In this document: in pieces, positions 13,169 to 25,000 of the stretch
Numbering within the stretch: position 1 is the first letter of the stretch
Layout of the letters: each line of letters opens with the position of its first letter
Origin: Callipepla californica brunnescens
Taxonomy: Eukaryota > Chordata > Aves > Galliformes > Odontophoridae
Direction: 5' to 3'
DNA length: 64,000 nucleotides
Assembly (NCBI GenBank): GCA_023055505.1
Contig: JALIRH010000004.1
Span: 15,309,368 to 15,373,367, forward strand
The notes under the pieces: model-generated
Database searches by the model: none
The model's input: only the letters and a program-made list of their open reading frames with translations
Told to the model about the DNA's origin: nothing
Program-made: the position numbers and the translations under genes

Positions 13169-15159
13169 AATTGAGTGCAAGAATTTATTTTCTGCTTTTC
13201 CTATTTTAAAATTATCCACTAATAGAACTTCATTTGTGAAGCTGTCAATTACTTCTATTGCTTGTGCACATGTGCTGTGAGTTTTGGCATTTGGTCTTCA
13301 GCTAATATCTGCTCGTTGTTTCCACGTAGGGCAATTTGTGATCACATGCTACATGCCAAATACTGAAAAAGGTCTGTGAAGAGCTTGGTTCTTCAGTCAC
13401 GGCTGCTGTGCACAAAATAGAGAAAGTTCGGCTGAAGGTAGTTTCTGAGATCATATAGGTTTTCCTAAGAATTCTGCACTTTTCCTGCCACTTACACCTC
13501 CTGGATACAACAGAGATCCGGTGACCAAAATTCTAGGCTCCTTTCCAAAATTCTGTCCAAAATTCATCTCAGATAAAAAAAATTTGGTGGAGTTCAGGAC
13601 TTTGTGATACTTGGATGGCTTTTTTAACACAGAATAGGAATTCATCCCCTTTTTGTTTGTTTTGTAGAAACAATCCAGTTACGGACAGAATTCATGACTA
13701 CATTAGATTTTTCATGCATTTACTTCTCTGTCCTAAATTTTCTTCCCTTTTTTCTAACTTCTAGGTACCATGACACTTCAAACTTGATCTAAATCAAACT
13801 AGAGTGATCATGTCTTCTTTCTTTAACCCGCATATGTTAAAGAGATTTTAGAGATCTGTCTGGATTTTTGAAAGCACTCCTTACCTCATATTCAGTTTGA
13901 AAGACAGTTTTATAAATTGTGTAGGCTACATTAACTTTTGTTTTGCTATTTGTAACCTGCCTCTGCATGGAGCTTATAGGATCTTGGCAGATAGATCAGC
14001 TGTATTTTATTTGTGCTTTCCACTTAGCCTTTACAAATGGGCTTAATTGCTCAAAGTGTAAAGTCGAAATATATGGTAAAGAGAAATATATGGTCTAACT
14101 AGGAATCTTCTTGGAATTAATTTGTGTACTCCCTTATTCTCTCCAGTACTCCTCCAAAGTTGTACCCCTGCACTGAAGACTTTTGTAACCATGCCATTTC
14201 CAAGAATGGAAGAGTTCTGTTATTTTAGAAAAAATCTTGCACATGCTTTCTTTGAACTCAGCAGCAACATTTGTATTGATTTGTCCGAAACAGAGAAATA
14301 CAGAAACTTAGTAGATTTCATCAGTTTCCCAAGTAGCTGAGAGCTCTGGCTTCAGTTGGAAGCAACTTGTTTCATAGTGATGTTCAAGAGACCTTGGAAG
14401 AAGCAGCTATGAAATTTATGCTTATGTCCCAAAGCTTCTCAATATTTCAGTAAAAGGGTCAGAATGCACATCATACAGGTAATCAGAACAGCTGACTGCA
14501 GCCTTTTAGAAACAAACATGGAATGTATGCATTCTGATTTCATTCAGGAATCTGCTAAGTATAAGGTTTCAGTAAGATCCTTAGCAAAAGGAATGTTTAC
14601 AGATGGGCAGTAGTGAAAAACTAGTTCCCAAGTTGGCAGTGAAATCACATTGGCATAATCTAGGTCATGATGTGATAAGCATCCTCTAGAAACATTTTAA
14701 GAAGGAGCTAGGTGAGAGCCAACAATAACAGGCAGTTTATTTATTGACTGAAAGAGAGGAATGTGTTTTCTTCACATAGATAGCCCAGAGCTTCACCTCC
14801 TAAAGAACAAAAATATTTGCAATAAGAAGGGAAAATTCTTCAGGTTCTCTGTGATTTGTACGATACCCCTTCAAATCACTTCATCCACCTAACAAGTGCT
14901 AACAAGCTTAAAGCAGAGGAGTTGTGTAGTACCCATTCAGGATTTTGCTGTTAAAGGTAGGACCTAGAAGAAGAAATTTAGGTGTTGGTACTCAGCCAGT
15001 ACATCCACTGAACTTTGGAAACATTATCATGATTATAAGGAGGGGCTGTGAGCTGAAATGATATCACTGGTGATATTCTTTTATAAATAGAAGAAAGAAG
15101 AAGAAGGAAGCAAAGAAACCTGACATCATGAGAGATATTTCAGCTACAATTATTCTGCC
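13169..15159. other. Unique non-coding DNA
   Basis: No repeat family or convincing exon. Open frames at 13451-13645 (minus) and 14122-14340 (plus) are short and unremarkable. A purine-rich GAA/GGA stretch occurs around 15090-15115. Confidence 0.5.
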
Positions 15160-15180
15160 TTTTTTTTTTTTTTTTTTTTT
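15160..15180. repeat. T21 homopolymer
   Basis: Uninterrupted run of 21 T. Confidence 0.97.
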
Positions 15181-15891
15181 ACTAGAGAAAATTGTGCTCA
15201 TCTAAATAACAGCTATTCAGATCACTCCTTATAAAAGCTTGAGTAGCTGGTTGGAACAAGCTCTATTTAAAACTTATGGGTGAATCAGCAAGTGAACAAA
15301 GAGATGAGATACAATTTGTAACAACTTGATTTAGCTAAGCATCCCAAATGGCTTGAATGTCTCAGCAGCTTAGTTAAATTGGCATGGTGTTCTCATAACT
15401 GAATTAGGTGTATTTTTCCTAAGTGGTGTATATTTGTAATGCTCTAGTATTTGCAGCAACCCTGCATAGATAACTTTGATAGAGTCTTGTATGTATTTTG
15501 GACATGAAAGACAGGATTCTTACTTCATACAATTGGAAATTAGTAATCTTGAGTCTAGTTGACTCTTACTGATATCAAACCTGCAGAAGAACAGATTGGA
15601 CACCAGGAAATAAAATTAAATACATAATCAAAAGAGTAAGCATCTGGCAATATTAGAATGTCCAATGCTCATCTAGAATTAAATCAGGTACAGTTCTTCA
15701 TTTCAGAAACTTTTTCAGTAAACTGTAATGTTCAGTAAGCAGATGGTCTGTGAACTGATGCCATTTCAAGAGTAGTTATTTTTAAATGTATATTCTTATT
15801 TATTAGAATAATAATAAATCCACAGTCCCTCTTGGTAATTTTGGTTGCAATTAGATTCCATTTAGCAACATACTGCCAACAACTGTCTTCC

Positions 15892-15909
15892 AAAAAAAAA
15901 AAAAAAAAA
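15892..15909. repeat. A18 homopolymer
   Basis: Uninterrupted run of 18 A in otherwise unique sequence (15181-16055 holds nothing else recognised). Confidence 0.97.
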
Positions 15910-16055
15910 GGATCTAAAATTCACAAATGCAACCTTCTGCAATAACATAAACACAAGGGTACCATCCAAACTATTACCTTAGGAAGACTATAAAATACCT
16001 CATCACAACTAATCTGCCACACTCAAAAGACTGAATGAACAGATGGACTTTCCAC

Positions 16056-16222
16056 AGCCCCACAGAGGTAGGTACAGTCTGAAACTGCTGTGGTGATTTG
16101 GGAAGGCTGTTTTCTAGCAACACTTCACCGCAAAATCTCAATTCAGGCTGAGAGGAAAAAAGTTGGATTGCCTAAGATCACCCGAACATTGGTAAATGAC
16201 AACAGAAGTGCTGGAGCAGACA
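16056..16222 (-). repeat. MIR-like SINE relic
   Basis: Read on the plus strand, the order of motifs matches an inverted MIR: CAGAGGTAGGTAC near the start, then GGCTGAGAGG, then GATTGCCTAAGATCAC, then GGTAAATGACAACAGA. This mirrors the MIR series from the shared core towards the head (GAGGTAGGTAC, CTGAGGCACAGAGAGG, GACTTGCCCAAGGTCAC, AGTGGCAGAGC). The copy is heavily diverged, as expected for a family that was active before birds and mammals separated. The assignment comes from motif order read by eye. Confidence 0.5.
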
Positions 16223-16475
16223 TGCTCAGAGCTTACCCTTAAACTTGGAAATGGGCATCAAAGATTGTTGCTGACATACAGTTTCTGTAAGATAAACTTC
16301 TGTTGTAATGTCTCTGATTCTGCATGTCTCCGTTCTATTATTGTTCTTCTGATATATTTGAAATATAGCTATCACTATTTAGAGACATCTCTTCAAAGAG
16401 AACTTTCACCATATGGATTCCCCGTGTGAAATCATAGTGACCGAAACACAGCAATTCAGCTTTCTCTTTGCCAGC

Positions 16476-16491
16476 TCCACCTGAAGGTGGA
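16476..16491. promoter_or_regulatory. Inverted E-box pair (possible ZEB/SNAI-type site)
   Basis: TCCACCT and AGGTGGA face each other across a 2-bp spacer and include a CACCTG E-box. E-boxes of this sequence are bound by ZEB and SNAI repressors. That this copy is used is only a guess, as such motifs are frequent by chance. Confidence 0.2.
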
Positions 16492-16814
16492 CAGTGCATT
16501 CCCCGGACACATTTTGGCATTATCAAAAACTTGAGAATTTTGACTTTTGAACCTGAGTCATCTCAAAATGTCTTTTTTAGCAAGCTGCTACAGATTGCAT
16601 TTAGTCTTGTTCAGTACGCATGTTTTCTACTGGAATTGGTCTACTGGCACAGAAGAATCAGAGATCGCCTTAGTCACCTCCTATATGTCAGGCAGCCACA
16701 TGGGATAGGGGATAATCAAGCCTACCAGCCAATGAATATTTGATTTCAAAATGTATCTCCAGTAGAGTAGAGATTTAAGTAATAGCGGTAAGGGAATAAT
16801 TTTAAAAATACTAG

Positions 16815-16915
16815 CCTCTGTGTTAAGTGTAAGGTCACACAGCAAGTGAATGGAAAGGGCAGGTAAGTGAAACTCACTGCTCTTGTTTCTCAGTACATGT
16901 TCAGTCCACTTGACA
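16815..16915 (-). repeat. MIR-like SINE relic
   Basis: The stretch GTGTAAGGTCACACAGCAAG, followed by GAATGGAAAGGGCAGG and later CACTGCTCTTGTTTCTCAG, follows the order of an inverted MIR core (AAGGTCACACAGC, AGTGGCAGAGC, GTGCTCTTAACC). It is diverged, on the same strand as the relic at 16056 and only about 600 bp away. Confidence 0.5.
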
Positions 16916-17605
16916 ATGATCAAAGCTATGAGTTACGCAGACCATAAGGCCTTTAAATATTAAAATGCAAATTTAGTTCAGATGCCAGAAATATGCCACA
17001 TATAAATATATGTGATGATCTCTTTCCTAGTTAAGCCTTCGGTCTTAAAGACAGAAAGATCTATTATCTGATTATTCTCCAGAGAAAAAAAGTCTTCCAG
17101 TGATTTGGTTGCAGCACAACAGTCTGTGATAAGACTCAGAAAAGGAAAAAAAAAAAGAACATAATTATTTCAAAATGCTTATCTGAAAGGTCTTCATTCC
17201 CCTGCCTTCAAAAGATTACTATCTGACCTCTTTATACTGTGGTCAAGAATTTCACAGACTATGGCACTTAAATAAATACAAAGCTTGCCTTAGGCAGAAT
17301 TGTGAAACTCCACATGCTCTATTGTCTTTTGGCTTCTTACAGATACAGACACAATTCAAACAAACAAGAACCAGGACTGTGGGCTGCTTTGTCCTTTATC
17401 TGTCAGAAAGAAGGCTCCCTAAAGACTATTTTTCACATCTGTTACACAGTCAAGACAAATGATGACTTACATGATGGTAACACTATAGAACACCTGTAGG
17501 TATAAACCATTTGGTGTGTTTAAACAAACTGATTGTCCAAATGACTGTCCCCTTACCTTTTCAGAGAATAAAATCCCTGCTTCAGAGATGAAAAAAAGCG
17601 AAAAG

Positions 17606-17623
17606 AAAAAAAAAAAAAAAAAA
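17606..17623. repeat. A18 homopolymer
   Basis: Uninterrupted run of 18 A after an A-rich start at about 17590. The surrounding 16916-18043 holds no recognised gene or repeat family. Confidence 0.95.
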
Positions 17624-18043
17624 GAGCTTATAATGGTTTAAACCAGCAATAATCTCTGTTTTGTTTAGTTTAAATATCATTGTGTAGTCCCATCTACAAT
17701 ATTTTGCTTGCCCACCAAATATCAAGACCTCAACAATTGCACTTCCTTCTGATTGTTTATCTTTCTTCCCTAGGAGAGATCTGTTGGCAGCCTCCAGTGC
17801 TTTCCTCATGGAATTTATCACTATTGTTTCTAGAACTTCGAACTGCACAGGGATCAATACAGATACAGGAAAGATAAATGTTTAGTCCCCAAACTGCATA
17901 TCCCGTACAGTTAATGGAAGATGCTTTTCACAACTAAAATGAAGATAGGGAAGAGATCCATTCATATCACACATTTTTCCATACTATGTCTCCGAGTACA
18001 ATATTATACAGAAATTGTGGAGAAAAAGTCTGTGCATTATTTC

Positions 18044-18091
18044 ATCGATGATTCTTAAGTTCCCTTCCAACCCAAGACATTCTGTTATTTT
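18044..18091 (+). repeat. CR1 LINE 3' tail fragment
   Basis: GATGATTCTTAAGTTCCCTTC followed by CAACCCAAGACATTCTGTTAT corresponds to the plus-oriented CR1 3' end, whose consensus has a TGATCTTTAAGGTCCCTTCC block and then a run of ATTCTATGATTC units. It is a severely 5'-truncated copy of about 48 bp, and the only young-type CR1 tail in plus orientation in the window. Confidence 0.75.
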
Positions 18092-18747
18092 AATGCAGCC
18101 TTCTAAATTCCTCCAATTATATTGAAATTGTTTAAGTATACTTAATTTGTTCTAATAATTTTCTGCACCGTAACAAAGCATAAAATTCAAGGAGATCATT
18201 CGAATTATTATTAAAAAAAAAATCATTAACAAGGTGTTAGTTCTGCACCTTAATAAAATAAAGATTCTTGACCCATCAAAAATGTTTCCTAGAGATAACA
18301 GGGCAAGTGAGGCATGCAAACACAATTGCCCAGAACCAGCATTTTACAGAGCTGGGTGAAGTCAGCACAAATATTTGCTACTGATATTAAATTCATATCA
18401 TGGATTCTGAGCATATCACAGATTTTGAGATGCACATATAAACTGTAGTATGTTAGGTTCAGCTGTATTCAAACTGAAAACAAAGCTTTGGAACAGTTAT
18501 TGTTTCATTCTTTTATTGTAATAAGAGAAAGATGACTCCATTGCTTCATTTCCTTCTTTCTTAAAACATAAGAAAATGCTCTTTTGGGCGTTCGTTGTTG
18601 TTGTTATTAATGTAGTTAAACTTTTCACAATACATAGAAAAACAAAATAAATGCCAAACAGAACAAAACCCTAAAGCTCTATTTTCTTACCAGTGATCTG
18701 ATAAGTTGAAAACTGGTACAAAGCATATATTTCTCCCTCTATCTCGC

Positions 18748-18753
18748 TATATA

Positions 18754-18784
<31 letters not shown>

Positions 18785-18785
18785 T
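18748..18785. repeat. (AT)n microsatellite
   Basis: About 18 AT/TA units with a single interruption (ACAT near 18771). Can form cruciform or melted structures. Confidence 0.95.
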
Positions 18786-19261
18786 TCAGCTATAAGAGGT
18801 AAAAGAGTTCTCAAATAAGTTTCAGGTCCTAGCCTCAGAGTCTCTTTAACTATATTTTCAATGATTCTGATCCATGAACTCGGCCATAAATAGACCCAGC
18901 AAAGTCATTTTCAGATGAAAGTGTTTCTCTTGATGCAATTCATTTTTAAGCTGGGTTTCTTTAAGTGCAAAGCTTTCAAGTTACCAGAATTTTCCACAGC
19001 ACGCAGTCCACTTCACATTTCCAAAGATTTATTTATATTACTTTTTTTTTTTTCCCTTCTTCCTAGCTGAATATATCTTCTTTACTAAAAATGACTTAAA
19101 AGTTATACTTCAAAGTGTCAAAGTTCTGTCTTTGCAGTGACTCTTTGATACACATTGGGAACATTTCAAATGATGTTGAAACCAAGGAAACTCTTTGTCA
19201 TTTAAGAGTTAACACAGATCTGCATTTTATTGGATACAAAAGAGAGTTAAAAAAGAGTTTA
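18786..19261. other. Unique non-coding DNA
   Basis: Nothing recognised apart from a T-rich run near 19040. Confidence 0.5.
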
Positions 19262-19500
19262 TAAAATCTTTACCTAAAACCAAGATTTATTCCTGAAGAA
19301 TTCGAGTGCCTTTCTAATATGATTACTTATGTTAATTATATTGTAATCACTCAATTTAATTTTCTTCTGGTTTCTATAATTATAACATCAAGAAGTTAAT
19401 TATAAAGAAGTGGCATATATAATGTAATCTTAATTACAATGTGTTTAGAAATATGCTGAGAGATATTTTGCATTTATAACAATTAGCAAATTTATCTTCA
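19262..19500. other. AT-rich block resembling conserved non-coding DNA
   Basis: Dense in TAAT/ATTA homeodomain-type motifs (repeated TTAATTA and TAATTATA forms), without being a simple repeat and without any open frame. In composition it resembles vertebrate conserved non-coding elements near developmental genes. Conservation cannot be measured here, so this is a guess from texture. Confidence 0.2.
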
Positions 19501-21127
19501 TAACAGACCTCCCCAGACCAGTACTTTCATCCTCAGCTCAACACTGAATCAAATTTCTTATTGAGTTTCACCCTGCTTTGTCCAGTTACATTTGCAAGCT
19601 GTGTCTCAGCTATGTCAAGCAGCATTTTTCAGCCCTGAAAGCCTTCCTTTCCAGCAATCTGAATTTAAAGAAAGCAGGGCTCTGATTCACTTAAGCCAAT
19701 ACCAGGTAAAACTATACAAAATTGGTGATATTTACATTCTGTCTCTATCCTTCACTTTTAATGAGGAAATGCTCTCACTGTGACAAGTTTTCATGGACAC
19801 CTATGGAGTAGGAGTTGTTTTCACTTGTCTGATGTATGACAGATGAGAAGGTGGTACTCCTACCCACAGCAGGGCACTCAATGTTAATTGTCTAGTTTGT
19901 GAGGATGCAGCCTACGGCTACATTTTTATTTTATTTTTTTTCCTAAAAGAAAGCTCCCTTTCCCATCAAGTTTCCCTTCTCTATCATATCTTTCCACAGC
20001 AAAGTGGTCCCACCACTGCTGTCAGTTTCTTGGTGCAGCACTAACTGCAACTGCTTCTGCATTGGGCATAGGAGCTCCTTGCCCTCTTGAATGAACAACC
20101 TAGGGACTGCTTTCTCAACAGATACTCTAAAGCTTGATGCCTGACCTGCCTGCCATTTACATGTGCTATTTATGGAATAAGGCATGGTTTAAATGTGCTA
20201 AAAGTATTCTCCTTGTCCCAAAAATGCATGAGTGAAAAATGTTCATGTCAGTATTCTTTCTCATCAATGTGTACAGCAGGAAAAAAAAAAAGGAAAGAAG
20301 GAAGAAATCTAGCCAGGTTCTTCCAACTACCTTTGAGTGCAGATGAGCCTGAAGGGGAGAGAATGTCTGTGAATTTTACTAAATACTTTCTCCTCTGTAC
20401 TATTTTATCTCCTCCGTTAGTGCAACTGCAGGGGATATCCATGCTATGCCACGTGTGATCTCTTTTCTTGTAGGTTGAATGACATCAATATCAGCATATG
20501 CTTGACAGGAAAGCATGGGGAAACAAAGACCCTTCAAGATTATGCTTTGATGGAAGCAGAATGAAATCATGAGTGACTCTTGCAGCCTGTAAACCTTTCC
20601 AGCGTGTGTTCATGGGTATCTAAATTCTTTCACTCTGCTCCCCACACTTGATGGAAAAATGTCCATGAAGGTTTCTTTTAGAGAGGCTGAGGAGTTCTGC
20701 ATTATTTGGAGGAAGGGAAGGGAATCAAAACATTCAATTAAAGTGTAACAATAAAATAGTACAGAAAAACCTTCACTTTTTCCTCAATTATTTCATGATA
20801 TTTTTGCTTATTTGTTAAAAGCCAATACATTGAATTTTTTAGTTTTCCAAAAATTTGGTTTTACTAACTCTAGCTAGAGATCTCTAATCTGAAGTTATAA
20901 ACAGTCACTACCGATCAGCTCACTAAATGAAGTCAATTTAATTCCTTGACCTGGGCAGCAGTCTCCAGGTTTGCCCCAGCAATTAGGGAACTATAAAAAT
21001 GAAAGACCTTTCATTTTCAAAGACATCTCTCGTTTCACTCTGTAGTTATCCATTACCAGTGAACTTAGAAACACTTTTAGAGTGTGCTGGCAGACCATTT
21101 GCTGTTCGTCTGACTGTCCACTTGCAG
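19501..21127. other. Unique non-coding DNA
   Basis: Short frames at 19592-19783, 20195-20458 (plus) and 19943-20185, 20248-20442 (minus) overlap one another and show no domain. An A-rich run lies at about 20281. Confidence 0.5.
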
Positions 21128-21167
21128 AGAAAAAGAAAGTATCTCATCTCCTTATACTCTCCAGGAG
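21128..21167 (+). other. Weak exon candidate (splice signals only)
   Basis: A pyrimidine-rich tract ending in TTGCAG at 21122-21127 is followed 40 nt later by GAG then GTAAGTTG, a strong donor. The 40-nt interval is not a multiple of three and could equally be non-coding exon sequence. Paired good splice signals occur by chance in 64 kb, so support is low. Confidence 0.15.
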
Positions 21168-21569
21168 GTAAGTTGCCACTGTCAGGATGTGAAGAGATGC
21201 ATCTCTTCTTTCCTGATCTTTGACTTTATTCAGGATACAGACTAAGAAGAAGAAAAGATACAGCACAACCTCCTTAAATCATACATGAGTCCCTTCAAAA
21301 GAGTCAAGTAACCCAACATGATGGGGGTAAAAAATTGGAGGGAAGAATGGGTGATCCTGCTGATTCATCAGAGGACTGAATTAAGCAGTGGCAAGGTTAT
21401 GGTGAAACAGCACAGCATGCACTGATGTACTTTAACATTTAAAATGGAAGAAGGTCATTTGGATGTGTGTGTCAGGCCCAGTAGTAGCAACATGCTTCTC
21501 TCCAAAATGAATTCAATTTAATTGTTAAACCTAGGTCTGAGAACTTTTTTTTTTCTCAAAAGCTGCATT
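21168..21569. other. Unique non-coding DNA
   Basis: Nothing recognised. Confidence 0.5.
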
Positions 21570-21910
21570 TGTTCACATAAAAAATCTTTAAATAAAACTT
21601 AATGTTAACTTAAAAAATCTGAAGGGTTATTTAAGACATTAAATTCTTTACAAAAGTTTAATCGATTTCTAAATAATAAATCAAGTCTGGATGCTTTTAA
21701 TAATCTTGGCGTAACACATTTAAATCCAGAAGCAGTACATAGTATTTATCTTCAATGAATAATAAATGAGACATTGGTATTACTGAACAAATGATTAAAT
21801 ATTCCATCAGTACAAGAATATGGAAATAATTTTTAATTATTAATAACCTACAGATTCTGCTTGTCAAATTCAGTCATCTTTCAACATGAATGACTTATTT
21901 TCTTAGCTGT
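21570..21910. other. AT-rich block resembling conserved non-coding DNA
   Basis: Contains AATCGATTT, TTAATAATCTTGG, AATTTTTAATTATTAATAAC and TGTCAAATTCAG. The mix of homeodomain, MEIS-like (TGTCA) and forkhead-like (AAATAAA) words in non-repetitive sequence is typical of developmental enhancers. No open frame is present. The inference is from composition only. Confidence 0.22.
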
Positions 21911-23529
21911 CATCACAGGTCAGATAAATACAAAAGACATGGCTAATATTGGGCACTTTGCAAGTAGAGTTCCTACCACTTTTTCATGAGAGACCAGCTG
22001 TTTCACAAGATACTAAGTGACTTAGAACGTGTCTCTTTTGGTGGGTCTTCAGTTATAAAATTCTGCTCTTACATATATTCATGTTTGTTAAAAAAAAAAA
22101 AAGTAGACATTAGGAGCCATGAAAACTGACGGTCAGCTGTCCAGCTGAAGAGAAAGTGGGAGCTGCTAAGTTTCTTTTGCATTTTTTACACTGGGTGCCA
22201 TTCTCTCCTCCTAGACTTTTTCAGAGTAAGATTTTGTGACAAATTCTGAAATTGCCTGGAGCAAAGCTACCACCAAAAAATATCCCTAATCAAGGATTTT
22301 TCCTCTACTGTCTATCACATGGCCTTGTGTCATCCATGTGCTATTTGAGTATAATAACATGATCTATCTAAACCAATGGACCATTTGCAGTAGCCTGTCC
22401 TTCTTCCAAAGCTATAACATAGCACTGCCAAAAAACGAACTGGCACTGGAACATTTCCCCTTCACCCAAAGAAAACATTTTTACAGAAAGCAAAATGAAG
22501 CATTTAGAGAAGGAAAAAAAAAAAAAAAAGCATTTGCATGCTTTAGCAGGAACTACAGTGGTCCATGGCAAACCCTCACTTACAGTAAAGAAAAGCTTTG
22601 TATGTGGCAATATGTTCAATTCATAACTTTCTTGCTCTCTAACTCAAAGTAAGTAATGAATACTTCATATTTGATGGCTTTCTCTGCCACACTGTCATGT
22701 AGCACAACCTGAATATTGTGTAAAAATCAGCATCTGAAATGAGATCTTTTTGACAACCCAGGTTTGTAGAGACCATTAGTGCTCAGCTGTAACTAGGAAC
22801 TGCCCAGCCTACTGGTTAGTAGTGCTCAAGTATATTTATGGTTAGAAAGCAAGCCCATACAAAACAGCTACATTTTATCACTGTATACACTTCCCAGATA
22901 ATCACTAAGTGTGTTCTTTGCGACTGAACAAGTTCTCTCCAGTTAGATTTGAAGGGCACAACCACAAAGTTAGAATTAACTCGATCTTATTTTACCTCAT
23001 GAATTATTGAATTTTCTATCCACCTCAAACACAAGATCTTTATCAGAATTGGTGAAAGTGTTTTATTTTTCTTCTAGAAAATGAGTTTTTGCTAAAAAAG
23101 AAAACATATAACATAAATTTATCAATTTAGTTCCTTTCATTTTCTTGCTTTTTAAGGAAAAGTGAAAAAGACATCTTCATAGGGGAAATAGTTTCATTCT
23201 AATCTTTTTGTAATCTCCTTTTTGGTTTGTTTTGACAGTGAACTGAGCTTTCATGTTAAGGTTAGTCATAGTAGTTATCATCGTTAGAAAATGATCTCTA
23301 ACAGGATAGATTTATTTCAAACTGAAACTGATTCCTACTGAAAAACTGTTCCTTACAATTAGTACTCTGAGAATGATTATGGGGAGAGAGAATAACTCTC
23401 AATATCAAATATTTTCAACACTCTGTTCTTGGTATAACTGCACTTGTAAAGGTCTCATCCAGTAGAACACTGAAAGCCTGAGAGCCCTACAGAAGATGCA
23501 AAGAAAGCAGGCAGTGTTGTCACAGGAAT
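21911..23529. other. Unique non-coding DNA with an A16 run
   Basis: A16 at 22514-22529. Frames across it (22338-22652 plus, 22368-22619 minus) owe part of their length to this run. Nothing else recognised. Confidence 0.55.
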
Positions 23530-23645
23530 CACACAACAGAAAAATTGGTTCTGTTCCCAGGTCTGTCATCAGCTCTGAGCCTGACTACAGGGAAGGCAGA
23601 TGACTTCTCTGTGCCTGTAGTTCCACTAATCTAACACAGAACTAT
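23530..23645 (+). repeat. MIR-like SINE relic
   Basis: GGTTCTGTTCCCAGGTCTG, then GCAGATGACTTCTCTGTGCC, then TGTAGTTCCACTAATCTAA follow the MIR core order (GGTTCGAATCCC, GGCAAGTCACTTAACCTCTC, TGTGCCTCAGTTTCCTCATC). It is diverged but in the correct order on the plus strand. Confidence 0.55.
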
Positions 23646-23652
23646 TTTAGTA

Positions 23653-23681
23653 TTGAAAACAGGGTATTACTCTGTTTTCAA
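23653..23681. other. 10-bp perfect hairpin
   Basis: TTGAAAACAG at 23653-23662 is the reverse complement of CTGTTTTCAA at 23672-23681, with a 9-nt loop. No terminator or RNA family is implied in a vertebrate. Confidence 0.7.
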
Positions 23682-24412
23682 GAAGTATTTTGAAATTGTA
23701 TACAGGCCAGGCTTAAATTCTAAGTTCATAGTGAATGTTGCCAAATAACATGCATTAAACTTCCCATAACTTTACCAAGTGGGATTTAGTGAAGCATTCA
23801 TAATTAAGGTCTATACCAAGAGGCACAGTACTTATTCTTTGAGGATTTGAGCTGAAATAACTATGAGCTATGGGGCTGATGACATTCCAGAATTCATTTA
23901 TAATTCTACAAAATAGAAGCAGAAGAAAGAAGGTCATCACATCTCAGAATCACTAGTAGTTGTTCAGAATTTTTGTGACCCTGTGCACAGGCTACAGAGA
24001 TTGGGAACAGCTGCATAGAAACATGTATTAAAAATGAACCTTTCTATCCATTTTCATTTTTTCTGCTGTTTTCATGTTTTCTGCTATTTTCAAAAAACTC
24101 AGTCCATTGAACCTGTGCCATAAAAATGTATGCATAAACCTTGAGTCTCAGCTAAACATTTTTAAAGATTTATTTTTCTGTATTTGTGTAAGTGTATAAC
24201 TGACAAGGTTGAAGAACTGAACTGAAACTCTCCTTTGAATTGTTAATCACAGAAGTGAAGAGCTAGTGATTCCAGGTTGATTTTTCCCACAGCTCCAAAT
24301 CAAATGCAGCATAAAAGTCAAGGACACAAGAGCTACCTATCCTCATCTTTCTTTCCTCCTCAGTTTTAGAGAACGCCTTATGTTTTGTTATGCTACTTAC
24401 AATTCATCAGTA
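23682..24412. other. Unique non-coding DNA
   Basis: A short minus-strand frame (23755-23940) without domain. Nothing else recognised. Confidence 0.5.
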
Positions 24413-24444
24413 ACAAAACAAAAAACAAACAAACAAACAAAAAT
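24413..24444. repeat. (AAAC)n microsatellite
   Basis: A-rich run with four to five CAAA units. Confidence 0.9.
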
Positions 24445-24709
24445 TAGCACGATTTCCAGTTTGTTGACAAGCACGGTAGTGTCTGGTTTAGAAAATACAT
24501 TTTATTTCCCACTTAAATTCCAGATTAGTTCAAATTGAAATGTTGAAAGGTATTTTGATAGGTGATCCTGAGGTCAAAATAAAAAATTTTAATGTAGGCG
24601 TCACATATTGTAAGAATTTTAGAACTGCTTTGCTCATGTGATAGGAAAAAAACAAATGGTTGGAGAACAAGAATGGTGATTTCTAGGAAATTACATAAAT
24701 TGTAGTAGG

Positions 24710-25000
24710 GTTATAAAGACAGGATAAGAGATAAATATAAAGCTGATGAAACGAGAAATTTTTAAACATGATATGTAATTAACCTGTGGAACTTGCTGCC
24801 ACAGGATATAATTGAGGTTAAGAGCTTAAGTTGAACTAAAAAGAATTATACGTTTACACGAATAATGAGAACTGAGAACACGATAAAAATTTACAAGTAT
24901 ATAAACCTTCATACTTAGGGGCAGAAGCTAACTGCAAAGAGGTAACAGCCTGAACGTCTCTAACAAGGTTCTAAGACAAGTAAATATATTCTGATTAAAA
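24710..25000 (+). repeat. Ancient CR1/L3-type LINE 3' relic
   Basis: The central match is ACCTGTGGAACTTGCTGCC followed by ACAGGATATAATTGAGGTTA and AGAGCTTAAG, then GTTTACACGAATAATGAGAA. This is the order seen near the 3' end of old CR1/L3 elements (ACCTGTGGAACTCACTGCC, ACAGGATGT, GAGGCCAAGAG, GACATTTACATGGA, AATGAGAA). GGGGCAGAAGCTAACTGC at about 24918 fits the next block. It is much more diverged than the other CR1 copies here, so it is a different and older subfamily. Limits are approximate. Confidence 0.62.

Noticed and set aside
22338..22652. 104-codon plus frame and 83-codon minus frame
   Set aside because: Both are extended by the A16 run (poly-Lys or poly-Phe).
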